A model generated the notes under the pieces. The model searched no databases and was not told where the DNA came from. It saw only the letters and a program-made list of their open reading frames with translations. Below, in pieces: positions 18,421-27,806 of a stretch of 64,000 nt of DNA (positions are counted from its first letter, which is position 1; each line of letters begins with the position of its first letter). The position numbers were made by a program, and so were the translations under genes. The stretch covers positions 1 to 64,000 of the forward strand of contig JAFZYE010000071.1 in assembly GCA_017616445.1 (NCBI GenBank). Direction: 5' to 3'. Source of the stretch: Bacteroidaceae bacterium. Its GTDB lineage: Bacteria > Bacteroidota > Bacteroidia > Bacteroidales > Bacteroidaceae.

Positions 18421-19671
18421 ATGAAACGCAAACGTAGCATCATCACGTTAGGACTTGTGTGCATCACTTTGAGTGTATGCGCACAGGTCAACGTGTCGTT
18501 TGTCGACAACATCCGGACGATTCAAGTTCAGGTGAACGGCAAATGGGGCGAACCGCCTGTGATGCTGCTGGGAAGCGGACAATATGTTGACATCTCGTTC
18601 GACGACCTGCAACACAATTATGTGAGGTACACATATCGCATTACGCATTGCAATGCTGACTGGGAGCCGTCGCAGTTGTACACGGGCGATTACATGACAG
18701 GCATCAACGGCAGTACACTCATCGACACATACGAGCAATCTGTCAATACAGAGATGCTCTACAACCACTACAGCTTCCGTTTGCCCAACAACAACCACCG
18801 GTTGCTATTGAGCGGCAACTACAAGGTCGACATCTACGAAGAGGACGATGATGAAGACCCTGCTGCGACCGTATTTTTCAGTATCATCGAGCCTGTGGTG
18901 GGCATAGACATGAAGATTAGTGCAAATACCGACATCGATACTTATCAGAGTCACCAGCAAGTAGAGTTCAACATCAATTACCAGACGTTAACCACTTCAA
19001 ACCCCGAATCTGAATTGATTCCTGTAGTGATGCAGAACCATCGATGGGACAACAAGGTAACGAATCTGAAGCCATCATATCTGCGTCCTAATCAGTTGGT
19101 ATTCAACCACAACCGTTCGCTGATCTTCGACGCAGGAAGCGAGTTCCGACGCTTTGAGATTCTGAACGAGTACGTACCCACAATGCGGGTCGACAAGATA
19201 AAGTATGAGGAACCATACTACCATGCTTATGTCTTCGAGGACCTTCCAATCAAAAGCTACAAGTACGACCAAGACCAGAACGGGCGTTTCCTCATCCGCA
19301 ACAGCGACGACTACGCCAACGATACGGAGAGCGACTACTTCATCACGCATTTCGTCCTCAAGTCACCCCAGCTGGCCGACGGCGACCTCTATCTCTATGG
19401 CGACCTGACCTTCAACATGTTCTGGGACGATAACAGGATGGAGTACAACCCGAACGACCATCAGTACGAAATCTCTATCCCGTTGAAACAGGGATCATAC
19501 AACTATCAATACCTCTTTGTGCCTAACGGAACAGGTACAGGTAAGACTGGACCAACCGAAGGCAATTTCTTCGAAACAGAGAACGAATACAGTGTGTATG
19601 TCTACCACCGTCCGTTCGGTAGCCGTTACGACAAGTTGGTTGGTTTCAAAAACATAAAATATAAGGAGTGA
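18421..19671 (+). CDS. Type IX secretion system plug-like protein (DUF5103 family)
   Basis: The 416-residue protein has a signal peptide (cleavage near VCAQ). The N-terminal beta-sandwich region DNIRTIQVQVNGKWGEPPV, the YVRYTYRITHCNADW block and the HYSFRLPNNNHRLLLSGNY segment match the DUF5103 family. In Flavobacterium a member of this family plugs the unused face of the SprA translocon. It would act at the periplasmic face of the outer membrane. The amidase-like gene follows almost immediately and is probably co-transcribed. No other T9SS component is in the window. Confidence 0.85.
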   Translation: MKRKRSIITLGLVCITLSVCAQVNVSFVDNIRTIQVQVNGKWGEPPVMLLGSGQYVDISFDDLQHNYVRYTYRITHCNADWEPSQLYTGDYMTGINGSTLIDTYEQSVNTEMLYNHYSFRLPNNNHRLLLSGNYKVDIYEEDDDEDPAATVFFSIIEPVVGIDMKISANTDIDTYQSHQQVEFNINYQTLTTSNPESELIPVVMQNHRWDNKVTNLKPSYLRPNQLVFNHNRSLIFDAGSEFRRFEILNEYVPTMRVDKIKYEEPYYHAYVFEDLPIKSYKYDQDQNGRFLIRNSDDYANDTESDYFITHFVLKSPQLADGDLYLYGDLTFNMFWDDNRMEYNPNDHQYEISIPLKQGSYNYQYLFVPNGTGTGKTGPTEGNFFETENEYSVYVYHRPFGSRYDKLVGFKNIKYKE

Positions 19672-19682
19672 GCAGAGCAAAC

Positions 19683-22571
19683 ATGAATAAAACAATCCTC
19701 ATCGCCATCATGCTGTTCGTCATCAGTTCAGCAAAAGCACAGACCATGCGCGAGCGAGTGCTGAATTATCTTGACAACTACACACGCAGCGAAACCCTTT
19801 TGAAACGTAGCAAACTCGACAGTCTGGTGGTCGACACAGCCCACCAAGACATTCGTGTCTATGTCAGCGGAGGATTCATGGAGCAGTTCTTCACCGATGC
19901 AGTCGTAGAAACAGTCTATGACAGCATTCGTTCGTTTGTTCCCGATTCATTGGCCAACTATCCCCTTACAGTCATCACCGACCGCCAGCCCATCGAGCAG
20001 TTGGTGCCCAACACCATCCGTAAAGGGGCCATCGACCGCGAGCGTATCTGGCAATCAGAGTATAAGGGTCAGCCGTGGGTGCGGAACGCCAACACTCCTC
20101 TATCAGCCACGAAAGGACTGGAAGGTAATCATATCGCACTCTGTCATAGTCACGGAACCTATTGGAAGCAGGAGAAGAACGCATGGACGTGGCAACGTCC
20201 ACACCTGTTCTGTACCACTGAGGACTTGTTCTCACAGACCTTCGTCATTCCATATATCATCCCGATGCTCGAAAATGCTGGAGCTGTGGTCTACACACCT
20301 CGCGAACGCAACTGGCAGAACAACGAGGTGGTTATCGATAACGATGCACCCGAGAAAGATGGTCTCTACAAGGAAGAAGGTCGTTGGCACACCTGCGATT
20401 CTGCAGGATTCGCCCACTTGAAGGACGCTTACTACATGGGCGACCATCCATTTAGCGACGGAACAGCCCGATACACCCATACCACGACAGGCACACATCC
20501 CCATGCAACCATCAGTTGGATGCCCGATATTCCAGAAGACGGTGAGTATGCAGTTTACATATCCTATCAGACCCTACCCAACAGCATCGACGATGCACTC
20601 TATACAGTTGTTCATCGAGGTGTGAGGACAGAGTTCAAGGTCAATCAACAGATGGGAGATGGCACTTGGGTATATCTCGGCACCTTCCAGTTTGCCAAGG
20701 GAAAAAGTGCAGCAAACCAAGTAGAGCTGAGCAATGTAAGCAGCCACGAAGGTGTAGTTACTGCCGATGCAGTCCGTTTCGGTAGCGGAATCGGTAACAT
20801 CGCCAGAGGTAAAGCCCCCGCTGATGCCTCCAAGGCGCCCGACCTGTTCTCCTTCACCACCAGCGGCAAGCCACGTTGGGCAGAAGCCGCACTCTACTAC
20901 GCCCAGTGGGCCGGCATGCCCGACTCTGTCTACAACCACTTCAAAAGCGACAACGACTACAATAACGACATGTGGGCACGCTGCGAGTCGGTCACGACCC
21001 TCGGAGGCGGTTCGCCTTATATTCCCAACCGTCCTGGACGCCATGTACCATTCGAACTCTCAATGGCATTCCACACCGATGCAGGATTCTCACGGACAGG
21101 TGATCTGACAGGCACATTAGCCATCTGCACCGCCCTACCCGACTTCTATGATGCCAAGACCAACGCAGGCATCAGCCGCTTGGCCAGCTACGACTTGGCC
21201 AGCACCATCCAGTACAACCTCACGAACGACATGAAGTCGTGGAACTGGCGCGTCCGTCAGGTATGGAACCGCAACTACTGCGAGACACGTGAGCCACAGG
21301 TGCCGTCCATCATCCTCGAGATGCTGTCACATCAGAGTTTCGACGACCTCTGCTTCGGTTACGACCCACGGTTCAAATTCGACTTCTGCCGCTCTGTCTA
21401 TAAGTCCGTCGTGAAGTACATCGCCACGATGCACCAGCGTCCCTACGTCATCCAGCCCCTACCCGTCCACAACTTCGCCATCACGCTCAACGACCAAGAC
21501 CGATGGGCCAACCTCACATGGGAAGCCACCATCGACACGCTCGAGCCGACAGCCGTTCCCAAGCGATATATTGTCTACACACGCATCGACGACGGTGACT
21601 TCGACAACGGAACCCTCATAGACGGTACAAGTTACTTAGCGCCGTTGGAGAAAGGACGACTCTATTCGTTCCGCGTGGCTGCCATGAACGATGGCGGCAT
21701 CAGCTTCCCTTCCGAAGTACTCTCAGCTTACGCCGCACCACAGAACACGGGAACCGTGCTCATCGTCAACGCCTTTACCCGCCTCGAAGGTCCAGCTAAG
21801 ATATCTACGGAAAAAGACCAAGGGTTTGACCTCGATGCAGACCCAGGAGTTCCTTACGGTAAGTTCGCAGGCTTCTGCGGTCGACAGCTCACGTTCGACA
21901 AAACCAACATGGGTTCCGAACTCACCACAGGTACAGGCTACAGCGGTTCCGAACTCGAAGGCACCATCATGATGGGCAACACCTTCGACTATACAGCCCT
22001 CCACGGTCGCGGCATCAGCCAGCTTCGCAACCACTCGTTCTGCAGCTGCTCCGAGGAAGCGCTCCTCTCTAACGTCATCGTACCAAAGGAATATGCCATG
22101 ATCGATGTCATCTATGGCGTACAGAAAGAGTTCAACCCTGAGACCGACCGCATCCTCCGTGCCTACATCCAGCAAGGAGGTCGCCTGCTCGTCAGCGGAG
22201 CCAACCTTGGAGCCAACTCCTCCCGGAACTTCAATTCTTCAATTCTTCAATCTTTCAATTCTTCCGTCCTTACTGATAAATCCATCATAGGTGTGAACGG
22301 CAGCAACCTCGACTTCACCATCTATCGAGAGATGAATCCTTATAGCTATGCTGTACCAAACATCACCTCCATCACACCTCTCCCCCAATCAGAAGAGTCT
22401 AAGGGCACCACTTTCGCCATGCTCCAATACAGCAACAACCTCCCCGCCGGCATCGCCTACGATGGCATCGACTACAAGTCCGTCATCCTCGGATTCCCCA
22501 TCGAGAGCATCCGCGAAGATGACCAACGCAATGGCCTGATGCGAGCCATCACTAATTTCCTGTGTAAATAA
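19683..22571 (+). CDS. Large secreted amidase-like protein with golvesin-like and FnIII-like domains
   Basis: The protein has about 962 residues and a signal peptide MNKTILIAIMLFVISSAKA. Residues about 155-205 contain SHGTYW, a following Glu (TTEDLFSQ) and NAGAVVYTPRER, the order of zinc and arginine motifs in N-acetylmuramoyl-L-alanine amidases; a later FHTDAGF near 463 supplies the second His block. Between them lies a golvesin C-terminal-like domain (about 230-370). A FnIII-like domain follows at about 590-690. Similar proteins are often labelled xanthan lyase, a name the sequence does not support. The ATG at 19683 was preferred to a GTG at 19668 because of the signal peptide. An octamer repeat sits in the coding sequence near 22230. 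Confidence 0.75.
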   Translation: MNKTILIAIMLFVISSAKAQTMRERVLNYLDNYTRSETLLKRSKLDSLVVDTAHQDIRVYVSGGFMEQFFTDAVVETVYDSIRSFVPDSLANYPLTVITDRQPIEQLVPNTIRKGAIDRERIWQSEYKGQPWVRNANTPLSATKGLEGNHIALCHSHGTYWKQEKNAWTWQRPHLFCTTEDLFSQTFVIPYIIPMLENAGAVVYTPRERNWQNNEVVIDNDAPEKDGLYKEEGRWHTCDSAGFAHLKDAYYMGDHPFSDGTARYTHTTTGTHPHATISWMPDIPEDGEYAVYISYQTLPNSIDDALYTVVHRGVRTEFKVNQQMGDGTWVYLGTFQFAKGKSAANQVELSNVSSHEGVVTADAVRFGSGIGNIARGKAPADASKAPDLFSFTTSGKPRWAEAALYYAQWAGMPDSVYNHFKSDNDYNNDMWARCESVTTLGGGSPYIPNRPGRHVPFELSMAFHTDAGFSRTGDLTGTLAICTALPDFYDAKTNAGISRLASYDLASTIQYNLTNDMKSWNWRVRQVWNRNYCETREPQVPSIILEMLSHQSFDDLCFGYDPRFKFDFCRSVYKSVVKYIATMHQRPYVIQPLPVHNFAITLNDQDRWANLTWEATIDTLEPTAVPKRYIVYTRIDDGDFDNGTLIDGTSYLAPLEKGRLYSFRVAAMNDGGISFPSEVLSAYAAPQNTGTVLIVNAFTRLEGPAKISTEKDQGFDLDADPGVPYGKFAGFCGRQLTFDKTNMGSELTTGTGYSGSELEGTIMMGNTFDYTALHGRGISQLRNHSFCSCSEEALLSNVIVPKEYAMIDVIYGVQKEFNPETDRILRAYIQQGGRLLVSGANLGANSSRNFNSSILQSFNSSVLTDKSIIGVNGSNLDFTIYREMNPYSYAVPNITSITPLPQSEESKGTTFAMLQYSNNLPAGIAYDGIDYKSVILGFPIESIREDDQRNGLMRAITNFLCK
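22230..22264 (+). repeat. Octamer repeat inside the amidase-like gene
   Basis: TTCAATTC, TTCAATTC, TTCAATCT, TTCAATTC and a partial unit encode an S/N/F/L-rich stretch (NFNSSILQSFNSS) between GANLGANSS and VLTDKS. It resembles the low-complexity tracts found between genes, here kept in frame. Confidence 0.7.
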
Positions 22572-22574
22572 AGT

Positions 22575-22725
22575 AATATCGTTATAACGTTATGTCGTTA
22601 TATCGTTATAACTTGAACTTCTTGAACCTTGAACTTCTGGAACTTTTTCTCACCCCATCCTCCCCCCAAACTCCTAACGTTTAGAGTCTAAGGTCTAGAG
22701 TCTATAGTCTAAGGTCTAAAGTCTA
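22575..22725. repeat. Intergenic octamer and heptamer tracts between convergent genes
   Basis: Octamers around CGTTAT (about 22580-22612) are followed by TTGAACTTC-type repeats, and then by GTCTA recurring exactly every seven bases six times (22686 to 22725). The last heptamers overlap the stop codon and final codons of the DUF4421 gene. Confidence 0.75.
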
Positions 22726-23720
22726 AGTCCAAAGAAGGCACGTGCACGCCATTTGTTTTGGTTGACTACCACCACATCATCGTCAAAGATGGAGTTGTTC
22801 ATCACAAGGGTTGCGCCTGCAAAGTAGCGAGGTGAGAAGTTATAGACGATGGCGGCACGCTCGTTGAATATCATGTTGAACCGCATGTGCTTTGCCTCTT
22901 TGCGCTCCCCATTCACCGTCATGTTGTTGCGGTTATAGATGACAAAGGTGGGTAGCATGGACATGTGAAACAACCACTTCTTACCCACGACCCAGTTGTA
23001 GCCATAACCTCCACCGATGCCGACGTGTCCTACATAGATACGGATGTCGGCTGCATTGGGATTTCTCGTTTTCAAGTCATCTGTGGTTTTAACGCTTCCT
23101 CCCTGATAGCTGATGCCTGCCAGCCACGAACCTGCCGAACGGCGCTGGATGTAGCTCTGGGTGAAAGCAGCGGGGAAAGAGAAGCGTCGATGGTTGAAGG
23201 TGTAATAGCCAGCGAGGTTGACCACCTTCAGCGTGAGGTCGTCAGACTCCAAACGTTCCAGCATATCACCACGATGGATGTCACCCGTCAGTGTGGCTGA
23301 GCGTTGGTAGCTGAAGTCAAGGCTTAACTTACTGCTGTAGTAGTTGAGGTTAAACTCATAGTCCTTGTAGATTCCTTTCCACTTGGCAGGATTGATAGCC
23401 ACTCCGACACCTATTCCACGATAGTTACCAACTACTGAGAATGTGGTCTTGTGGCTGGTTTTGAGGTCAGCCTTGCTATAGATGTCGTTCACTGTTCCTT
23501 TTGCATGGAAGTCGTTACCTGTCTGGTTCATCCTCACCTTCAGCGTCAACTTCCCATCGGGTCTCACGACATAGGTCGTATCGTAGGGGCTCCGGTAGTA
23601 GCGGGTTGTGAGCACACTATCGACATACGCCCTCAGTTGCTGGTCGCGACTCTGGGCACAAGTCTCATTCGAGGTGATGAGAAGGAATGCTGCAATTATC
23701 AAACACTGTATGTATTTCAT
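22716..23720 (-). CDS. DUF4421-like outer-membrane protein
   Basis: The protein has about 334 residues with a signal peptide (MKYIQCLIIAAFLL to about ETCAQ). Much of it alternates polar and aromatic residues as in a beta-barrel (for example YKDYEFNLNYYSSKLSLDFSY and RWRARAFFGLRL at the C-terminus). It resembles DUF4421 proteins, whose function is unknown. The ATG at 23720 was chosen over one at 23747 because the longer form would overlap the upstream gene and put charged residues before the signal peptide. It lies 11 bases behind the patatin gene, so the two probably form an operon. Its 3' end is made of the heptamer repeat. Confidence 0.7.
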   Translation of the reverse strand: MKYIQCLIIAAFLLITSNETCAQSRDQQLRAYVDSVLTTRYYRSPYDTTYVVRPDGKLTLKVRMNQTGNDFHAKGTVNDIYSKADLKTSHKTTFSVVGNYRGIGVGVAINPAKWKGIYKDYEFNLNYYSSKLSLDFSYQRSATLTGDIHRGDMLERLESDDLTLKVVNLAGYYTFNHRRFSFPAAFTQSYIQRRSAGSWLAGISYQGGSVKTTDDLKTRNPNAADIRIYVGHVGIGGGYGYNWVVGKKWLFHMSMLPTFVIYNRNNMTVNGERKEAKHMRFNMIFNERAAIVYNFSPRYFAGATLVMNNSIFDDDVVVVNQNKWRARAFFGLRL

Positions 23721-23730
23721 CCTTTCTGTT

Positions 23731-26040
23731 TTAGAATTCGTATCCAAGGTTCAAGAAGAAGTACGGTTTCTTCGTACAGTTGCTGTAGCCGATGATGGCT
23801 CCGAGGGGACCGAACATCGTGTTGTAGCAGTAGGCAATCTGTCCGCCAAGCATGGTACGATGGTCCAGGAGTTCTTTCAGTCTGCCCGACTGCTGTGCTC
23901 CAGCCATGCGAATCAGTACGTAGTTGTTGGCTCCGATACGCTGCTGAGCCTGAAGCTGGACAGCCACAAACTGGTGTTCGACATACTCGATGTTTCCGAT
24001 GCCGGCAAAAGGCATTTGCTGCTCAACATAATGTCCGAACCAGTCGCCTCCGATAGTGTTTCCGAATACAGGCGGAATGATGCTACCAAAGAGCAGACGA
24101 CCATAGAGCATGGGCTGAAGGCTGAAACGGCTGCCGATGGGGAACGACTTGCGCCAGTTGGCGCTAACCTCGCTCATGCCCGACTTACCGTCAAGCTGTG
24201 TAAAGTTATCGGTCAGATAGGCGTATTCTGCTTTGAAGCGTGCACCGCGTGTGGGGAAATACCAGTCGTTCTCGCTGTTGAAGTTCATGCGGGCACGATA
24301 GCTGTAGAAGTGTTCGTTCTCGAGCGTCACCTGCTTCGATGATTCCGACCCGAGTTTGTCACGGTAGTGCATGAAGTCCCATCGCAGTCCCATCTGTAGG
24401 TTGGAATTGCGCAGGTTGAAGTTGATAGGTATTAACTCAGCCTGAAACTGGTTATAGCGTATGTTGTAGTCAAGCTTGCCGTCCATGTAGATGTCCACAT
24501 CGTTGCGTCGGAACGTGTAACTGAACGTCGGACGAGTGAAGCTGCGAGGATGGATGGTGATTTCGCCACGCGCCATCATTCGCTTGCCCAGTCGCAGGGT
24601 GATGTCGGTATTGATAGGAACGGTAGTCTTCAGCGGGATGTCGAGCCCCAACTGTACGGCAGCATATTCCTCTGTGTCGAAACGTACACCTGCATGCAAC
24701 TGCACCGTCTTGCGCTCACCTGCTGAGAGAATCACTTGCACCCCGTCGGCCTCTCTCCAATGCTGGTTCTCCTCATTATAGTGGTGGAGATCCCTGACTG
24801 TAGATTTGGGCAACTTCATAGGTACCAGCCTGCACTCAGCAGTCTGATAGAACAAATCCACACGCATTGATGTAGTCAGCTCCTGTTCCATTTGGGCATC
24901 GATGCTGTCTTTGCTGTTCAAGAGCACATCTGCGCTTTTCAGATGGAACTTCTGTCGCAGGAAACGCTCAGCCTGCGGTGTCATGTTTTCGAAAGTGTAT
25001 CCAAGGACACGTTGCTTCTCCGTCATCACCTTCGGTCGAAGCGGATGCAGGATGGTGGGACGGAACGAATCGTCTATACCAATGCGCTGCTTCAGAGCAA
25101 CAATCTCGTCCCAGTGGCGCATGGCCTCTTCCTCGCCACGTCGGATGAGTGTATCAATGGCAGCCTGTGAGAAACTGGCAGAGCCGTAGCCCTTCGTGTC
25201 CACCTGCATGTGCAAGTCGGTGATGGCTAAGTTCTCGTCAAGCTTGTTCTTACAGTTCACGTCGATGATCTGGCTGAGGATACTCATCGTATTCCCCAAG
25301 TCCTCGGCAGTCTTGGGCGCACCCTGCACAGTGACTCCGATGATGACTTCTGCCCCCATCTCACGGGCGAGGTCAGCGGGATAGTTGTTCTTCAGTCCGC
25401 CATCGACCAACACCTTATTGTCGATTCTCACTGGAGAGAAGGCAGCAGGGATAGCCATCGAAGCACGCATGGCCTGTGGCAACCGACCGCTGTGGAAGTC
25501 CACTTCGCTGTTGTCGATAATGTCCGTCGCCACGCAAGCAAACGGTATGGGCAGGTCGCGGCTGAAGTCGAGCGAGTCGGTAAATCCCACACATAGCTGC
25601 TGAAACAATTCGGCCAGGTTCTTACCTTTAATGATGCCTCCAGCCTGCATGTCGTGCTTACCGATAGTCAGACCCGTTGAGAAGAGATAGGTGTTCTGTT
25701 TCTTGCGGTCGTTGATACTCTGGCGGCGCATGTCCTCCTTGTCGGTAATGACGTAGCCCCAGTCCTGTACCCTCACCATCGAGTCGAGCGCATGAGCGTT
25801 GTATCCGATGGCATAGAGACCTCCGATGATGCTGCCCATCGACGTACCAGTGACGATGTCAACAGGAATGCCAGCACGTTCCAGCACCTTCAGCACACCG
25901 ATATGTGCCATTCCTTTCGCACCACCTCCACTCAACACAACAGCCACACGTTTTCTACCGACAGCTGTGCTGTCAGTCTGAGCGTTAACCATTCCGCAAG
26001 TCATCATGGCGACCGCAACCATCATTAGAAGTTTTTTCAT
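23731..26040 (-). CDS. Patatin-like phospholipase with C-terminal outer-membrane barrel
   Basis: The 769-residue protein resembles PlpD/RssA-type enzymes. The signal peptide ends near VNAQ. The patatin domain (about 30-300) shows the oxyanion loop SGGGAKGMAHIG, the nucleophile elbow GTSMGSIIGG and the catalytic aspartate in VDGGLKNNYP. A POTRA-like segment (MTPQAERFLRQKFHLKSADV) and a long barrel domain follow to the C-terminal aromatic LGYEF. Known relatives are type Vd autotransporters with phospholipase A activity. It is followed on the same strand by a DUF4421 protein. Confidence 0.9.
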   Translation of the reverse strand: MKKLLMMVAVAMMTCGMVNAQTDSTAVGRKRVAVVLSGGGAKGMAHIGVLKVLERAGIPVDIVTGTSMGSIIGGLYAIGYNAHALDSMVRVQDWGYVITDKEDMRRQSINDRKKQNTYLFSTGLTIGKHDMQAGGIIKGKNLAELFQQLCVGFTDSLDFSRDLPIPFACVATDIIDNSEVDFHSGRLPQAMRASMAIPAAFSPVRIDNKVLVDGGLKNNYPADLAREMGAEVIIGVTVQGAPKTAEDLGNTMSILSQIIDVNCKNKLDENLAITDLHMQVDTKGYGSASFSQAAIDTLIRRGEEEAMRHWDEIVALKQRIGIDDSFRPTILHPLRPKVMTEKQRVLGYTFENMTPQAERFLRQKFHLKSADVLLNSKDSIDAQMEQELTTSMRVDLFYQTAECRLVPMKLPKSTVRDLHHYNEENQHWREADGVQVILSAGERKTVQLHAGVRFDTEEYAAVQLGLDIPLKTTVPINTDITLRLGKRMMARGEITIHPRSFTRPTFSYTFRRNDVDIYMDGKLDYNIRYNQFQAELIPINFNLRNSNLQMGLRWDFMHYRDKLGSESSKQVTLENEHFYSYRARMNFNSENDWYFPTRGARFKAEYAYLTDNFTQLDGKSGMSEVSANWRKSFPIGSRFSLQPMLYGRLLFGSIIPPVFGNTIGGDWFGHYVEQQMPFAGIGNIEYVEHQFVAVQLQAQQRIGANNYVLIRMAGAQQSGRLKELLDHRTMLGGQIAYCYNTMFGPLGAIIGYSNCTKKPYFFLNLGYEF

Positions 26041-26073
26041 CGTTCTTATTTTTTATGCGTTCAACTCACTAAG

Positions 26074-26165
26074 GTCTAAAGTCTATAGTCTTATTCTACA
26101 TTTTACATCTACATGCATTATGAATTATGAATTATGCATTATGAATTATGAATTATGAATTAAAC
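26074..26165. repeat. Heptamer tracts upstream of the patatin gene
   Basis: GTCTA occurs at seven-base spacing from 26074. ATTCTAC and ATTTTAC follow at 26093-26106. Then ATTATGA-type heptamers run in exact register from 26117 to 26165 (six copies plus ATTAAAC), ending one base before the SDR stop codon. Confidence 0.85.
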
Positions 26166-26166
26166 T

Positions 26167-26874
26167 TCAAAGCTTCATTCTTCTCCAAACAAACCTCGGA
26201 ATACACCGCCACGCCATCGTCAGGATGCGGTATCTCCAGTCAATCACCCTGACATGCTCTTTACGGTTGATGGCACGCACAATCTCCTTTGCCACCTTCT
26301 CCGGTTGTAGCATCATCGGATAGTGGAAGTCACCACTGAGCAACGCCGTATCAACGAAACCAGGCCGTATGTCCGTAATGCGGATATTCAGATGCCTGCT
26401 GTTCGCCTGCTGCTCCAGCGCTTCCAGATACACGTTCTGCATGGCCTTCGTCGCAGCGTACGACGGAGCAGGTCCCAATCCCTTCGTACCGGCAATCGAC
26501 GTGATGGCAGCAATTTGTCCACCACCCTGATTGGCGAAATAGCGGTAAGCCGCCCCTATCATGCGCGTGAAGCCCATACCGTTCGTCTGCACCGTAGCCA
26601 GCTCGATGTCCTCGCTCAGCTCCCTGTTCTGCTTCCCGATACCTGATGCATAGAAAAACAGCTCCATACCGCCCAGTCGGTCGATGAGTCGCTCCAGCCC
26701 CTCTGTCGCATCATCAGCTGTGACATCTATCTGTTCGATAGCAGCCGCACCGATGCCCTGCATCCGTTCCACACGTCTTGCAGCCACACCAACTGTCCAG
26801 CCCTGCTCCACCAGCAGCTTAGCCACCTCCTGTCCGATGCCCGACGAGGCACCAATCACAATCGCTCTTTTCAT
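26167..26874 (-). CDS. Short-chain dehydrogenase/reductase
   Basis: The 235-residue Rossmann enzyme has the cofactor motif GASSGIGQEVAKLL at residues 8-21, a catalytic serine in ITSIAGTKG, and the YAATKAM motif (YxxxK). The N-terminal motif and the arginines in AARRVERM suggest NADP(H). Substrate specificity cannot be read. The C-terminal basic stretch (WRYRILTMAWRCIPRFVWRRMKL region) might touch the membrane. It stands alone between a repeat tract and a lipoprotein gene. Confidence 0.88.
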   Translation of the reverse strand: MKRAIVIGASSGIGQEVAKLLVEQGWTVGVAARRVERMQGIGAAAIEQIDVTADDATEGLERLIDRLGGMELFFYASGIGKQNRELSEDIELATVQTNGMGFTRMIGAAYRYFANQGGGQIAAITSIAGTKGLGPAPSYAATKAMQNVYLEALEQQANSRHLNIRITDIRPGFVDTALLSGDFHYPMMLQPEKVAKEIVRAINRKEHVRVIDWRYRILTMAWRCIPRFVWRRMKL

Positions 26875-26909
26875 TTCACTTGCATCATAGACTCCACCTG
26901 TCGTTCCTC

Positions 26910-27323
26910 TTATGGTTCAAACGCTATCGTCACCGTCTTCTTCGTTTCCGAGCCGGTGTACTTATAGACCACCTTACCATTGATTTTGTTAAGGTTATTC
27001 TTCAGGTTCGAGAGTTGAGGATTGCTTTTCCACATCTCTTTCTGATATTTCGTCATATCATCCTCCAGAATCTTCAGATTCTCAATCGTCAGATACTCCT
27101 CGTCTAACTCGTAGTTGTACACAAAGTCCGTACCGTCGAAATCAACTTCTATCACCTTTGTCGCATCATCCACCTTCTGACCCTTCAATACTTTGTTGGT
27201 CAGTTCTGCCTCAATCTTTATCACTTCCTTTATTTTGTCAGCATCCTCACTGCTCACACCAGTCGGACCGTTCGTGCAAGCACACAACAGACAAATCACC
27301 CATAAAGCCACAAAATTTTTCAT
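26910..27323 (-). CDS. Small lipoprotein of unknown function
   Basis: The 137-residue protein has a signal peptide with lipobox LLCACTNGP (Cys15). The mature part is charged and alpha/beta-like, with no motif I recognise. A strong promoter (TTTG at 27407-27410, 20 bases, TATCTTTG at 27379-27386, read on the minus strand) precedes it. It is expressed independently of its neighbours and diverges from the fimbrillin locus. Confidence 0.7.
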   Translation of the reverse strand: MKNFVALWVICLLCACTNGPTGVSSEDADKIKEVIKIEAELTNKVLKGQKVDDATKVIEVDFDGTDFVYNYELDEEYLTIENLKILEDDMTKYQKEMWKSNPQLSNLKNNLNKINGKVVYKYTGSETKKTVTIAFEP

Positions 27324-27378
27324 AACAATCCGAAGCAGTTATTTACCATCGCTTCCCTCGGTTCTAAGTATTCGATTG

Positions 27379-27410
27379 CAAAGATACACAATCTCTTTCA
27401 ATGCACCAAA
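27379..27410 (-). promoter_or_regulatory. Full Bacteroides-type promoter for the small lipoprotein
   Basis: On the minus strand TTTG (27410-27407), a 20-base spacer, and TATCTTTG (27386-27379) fit the consensus well. The -7 box ends 56 bases before the ATG. Confidence 0.75.
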
Positions 27411-27520
27411 TAATTTATTCTTTTACTTTGTATCTTACAACAATCAACTGTCAATTTGTAAAATTAGTGCGATTCGTGGTCAAATAAGAAGTGTTATTGC
27501 ATTTTCTTATGCATTATGCA

Positions 27521-27550
27521 TTGTGAATTATGCATTATTTACTACCTTTG
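27521..27550 (+). promoter_or_regulatory. Promoter of the fimbrillin locus
   Basis: TTGTG (27521-27525), 17 bases, TACCTTTG (27543-27550). The spacer consists of ATTATGC-type heptamer repeat. The first following ORF starts at 27807, which implies an untranslated leader of about 250 bases. Confidence 0.65.
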
Positions 27551-27704
27551 CAGTCGCAAACAATTAGAAAAAGTGCAAACACAATCTTACATATTCTTGC
27601 GTATGACGACTGACGACTTGTGCGACAGCGGAAGTTGTGTTGCAATTTTCACCCCCCCCATATAGCAGAAAAAGAACAGTCCAGCGGTTAGCGTCGACAT
27701 AGAC

Positions 27705-27746
27705 AGGCGCTTCTGTGTCCCTCTCTCGGGATGCGGAGGCGCTTTT
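27705..27746 (+). promoter_or_regulatory. Leader hairpin of 17 pairs with wobble pairs, followed by four T
   Basis: The arms 27705-27721 and 27728-27744 pair completely when G-U pairs are allowed, around the loop TCTCTC. Six of the pairs are wobble pairs, so the fold is favoured on this RNA strand and not on the other. A short T run follows. It could be a partial terminator, an attenuator or a processing signal in the fimbrillin leader. Confidence 0.6.
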
Positions 27747-27806
27747 GCGTGTTTATGCACAACAATTAATCCATAATATTAACAAACAATTATTTACAAC
27801 AAACAC

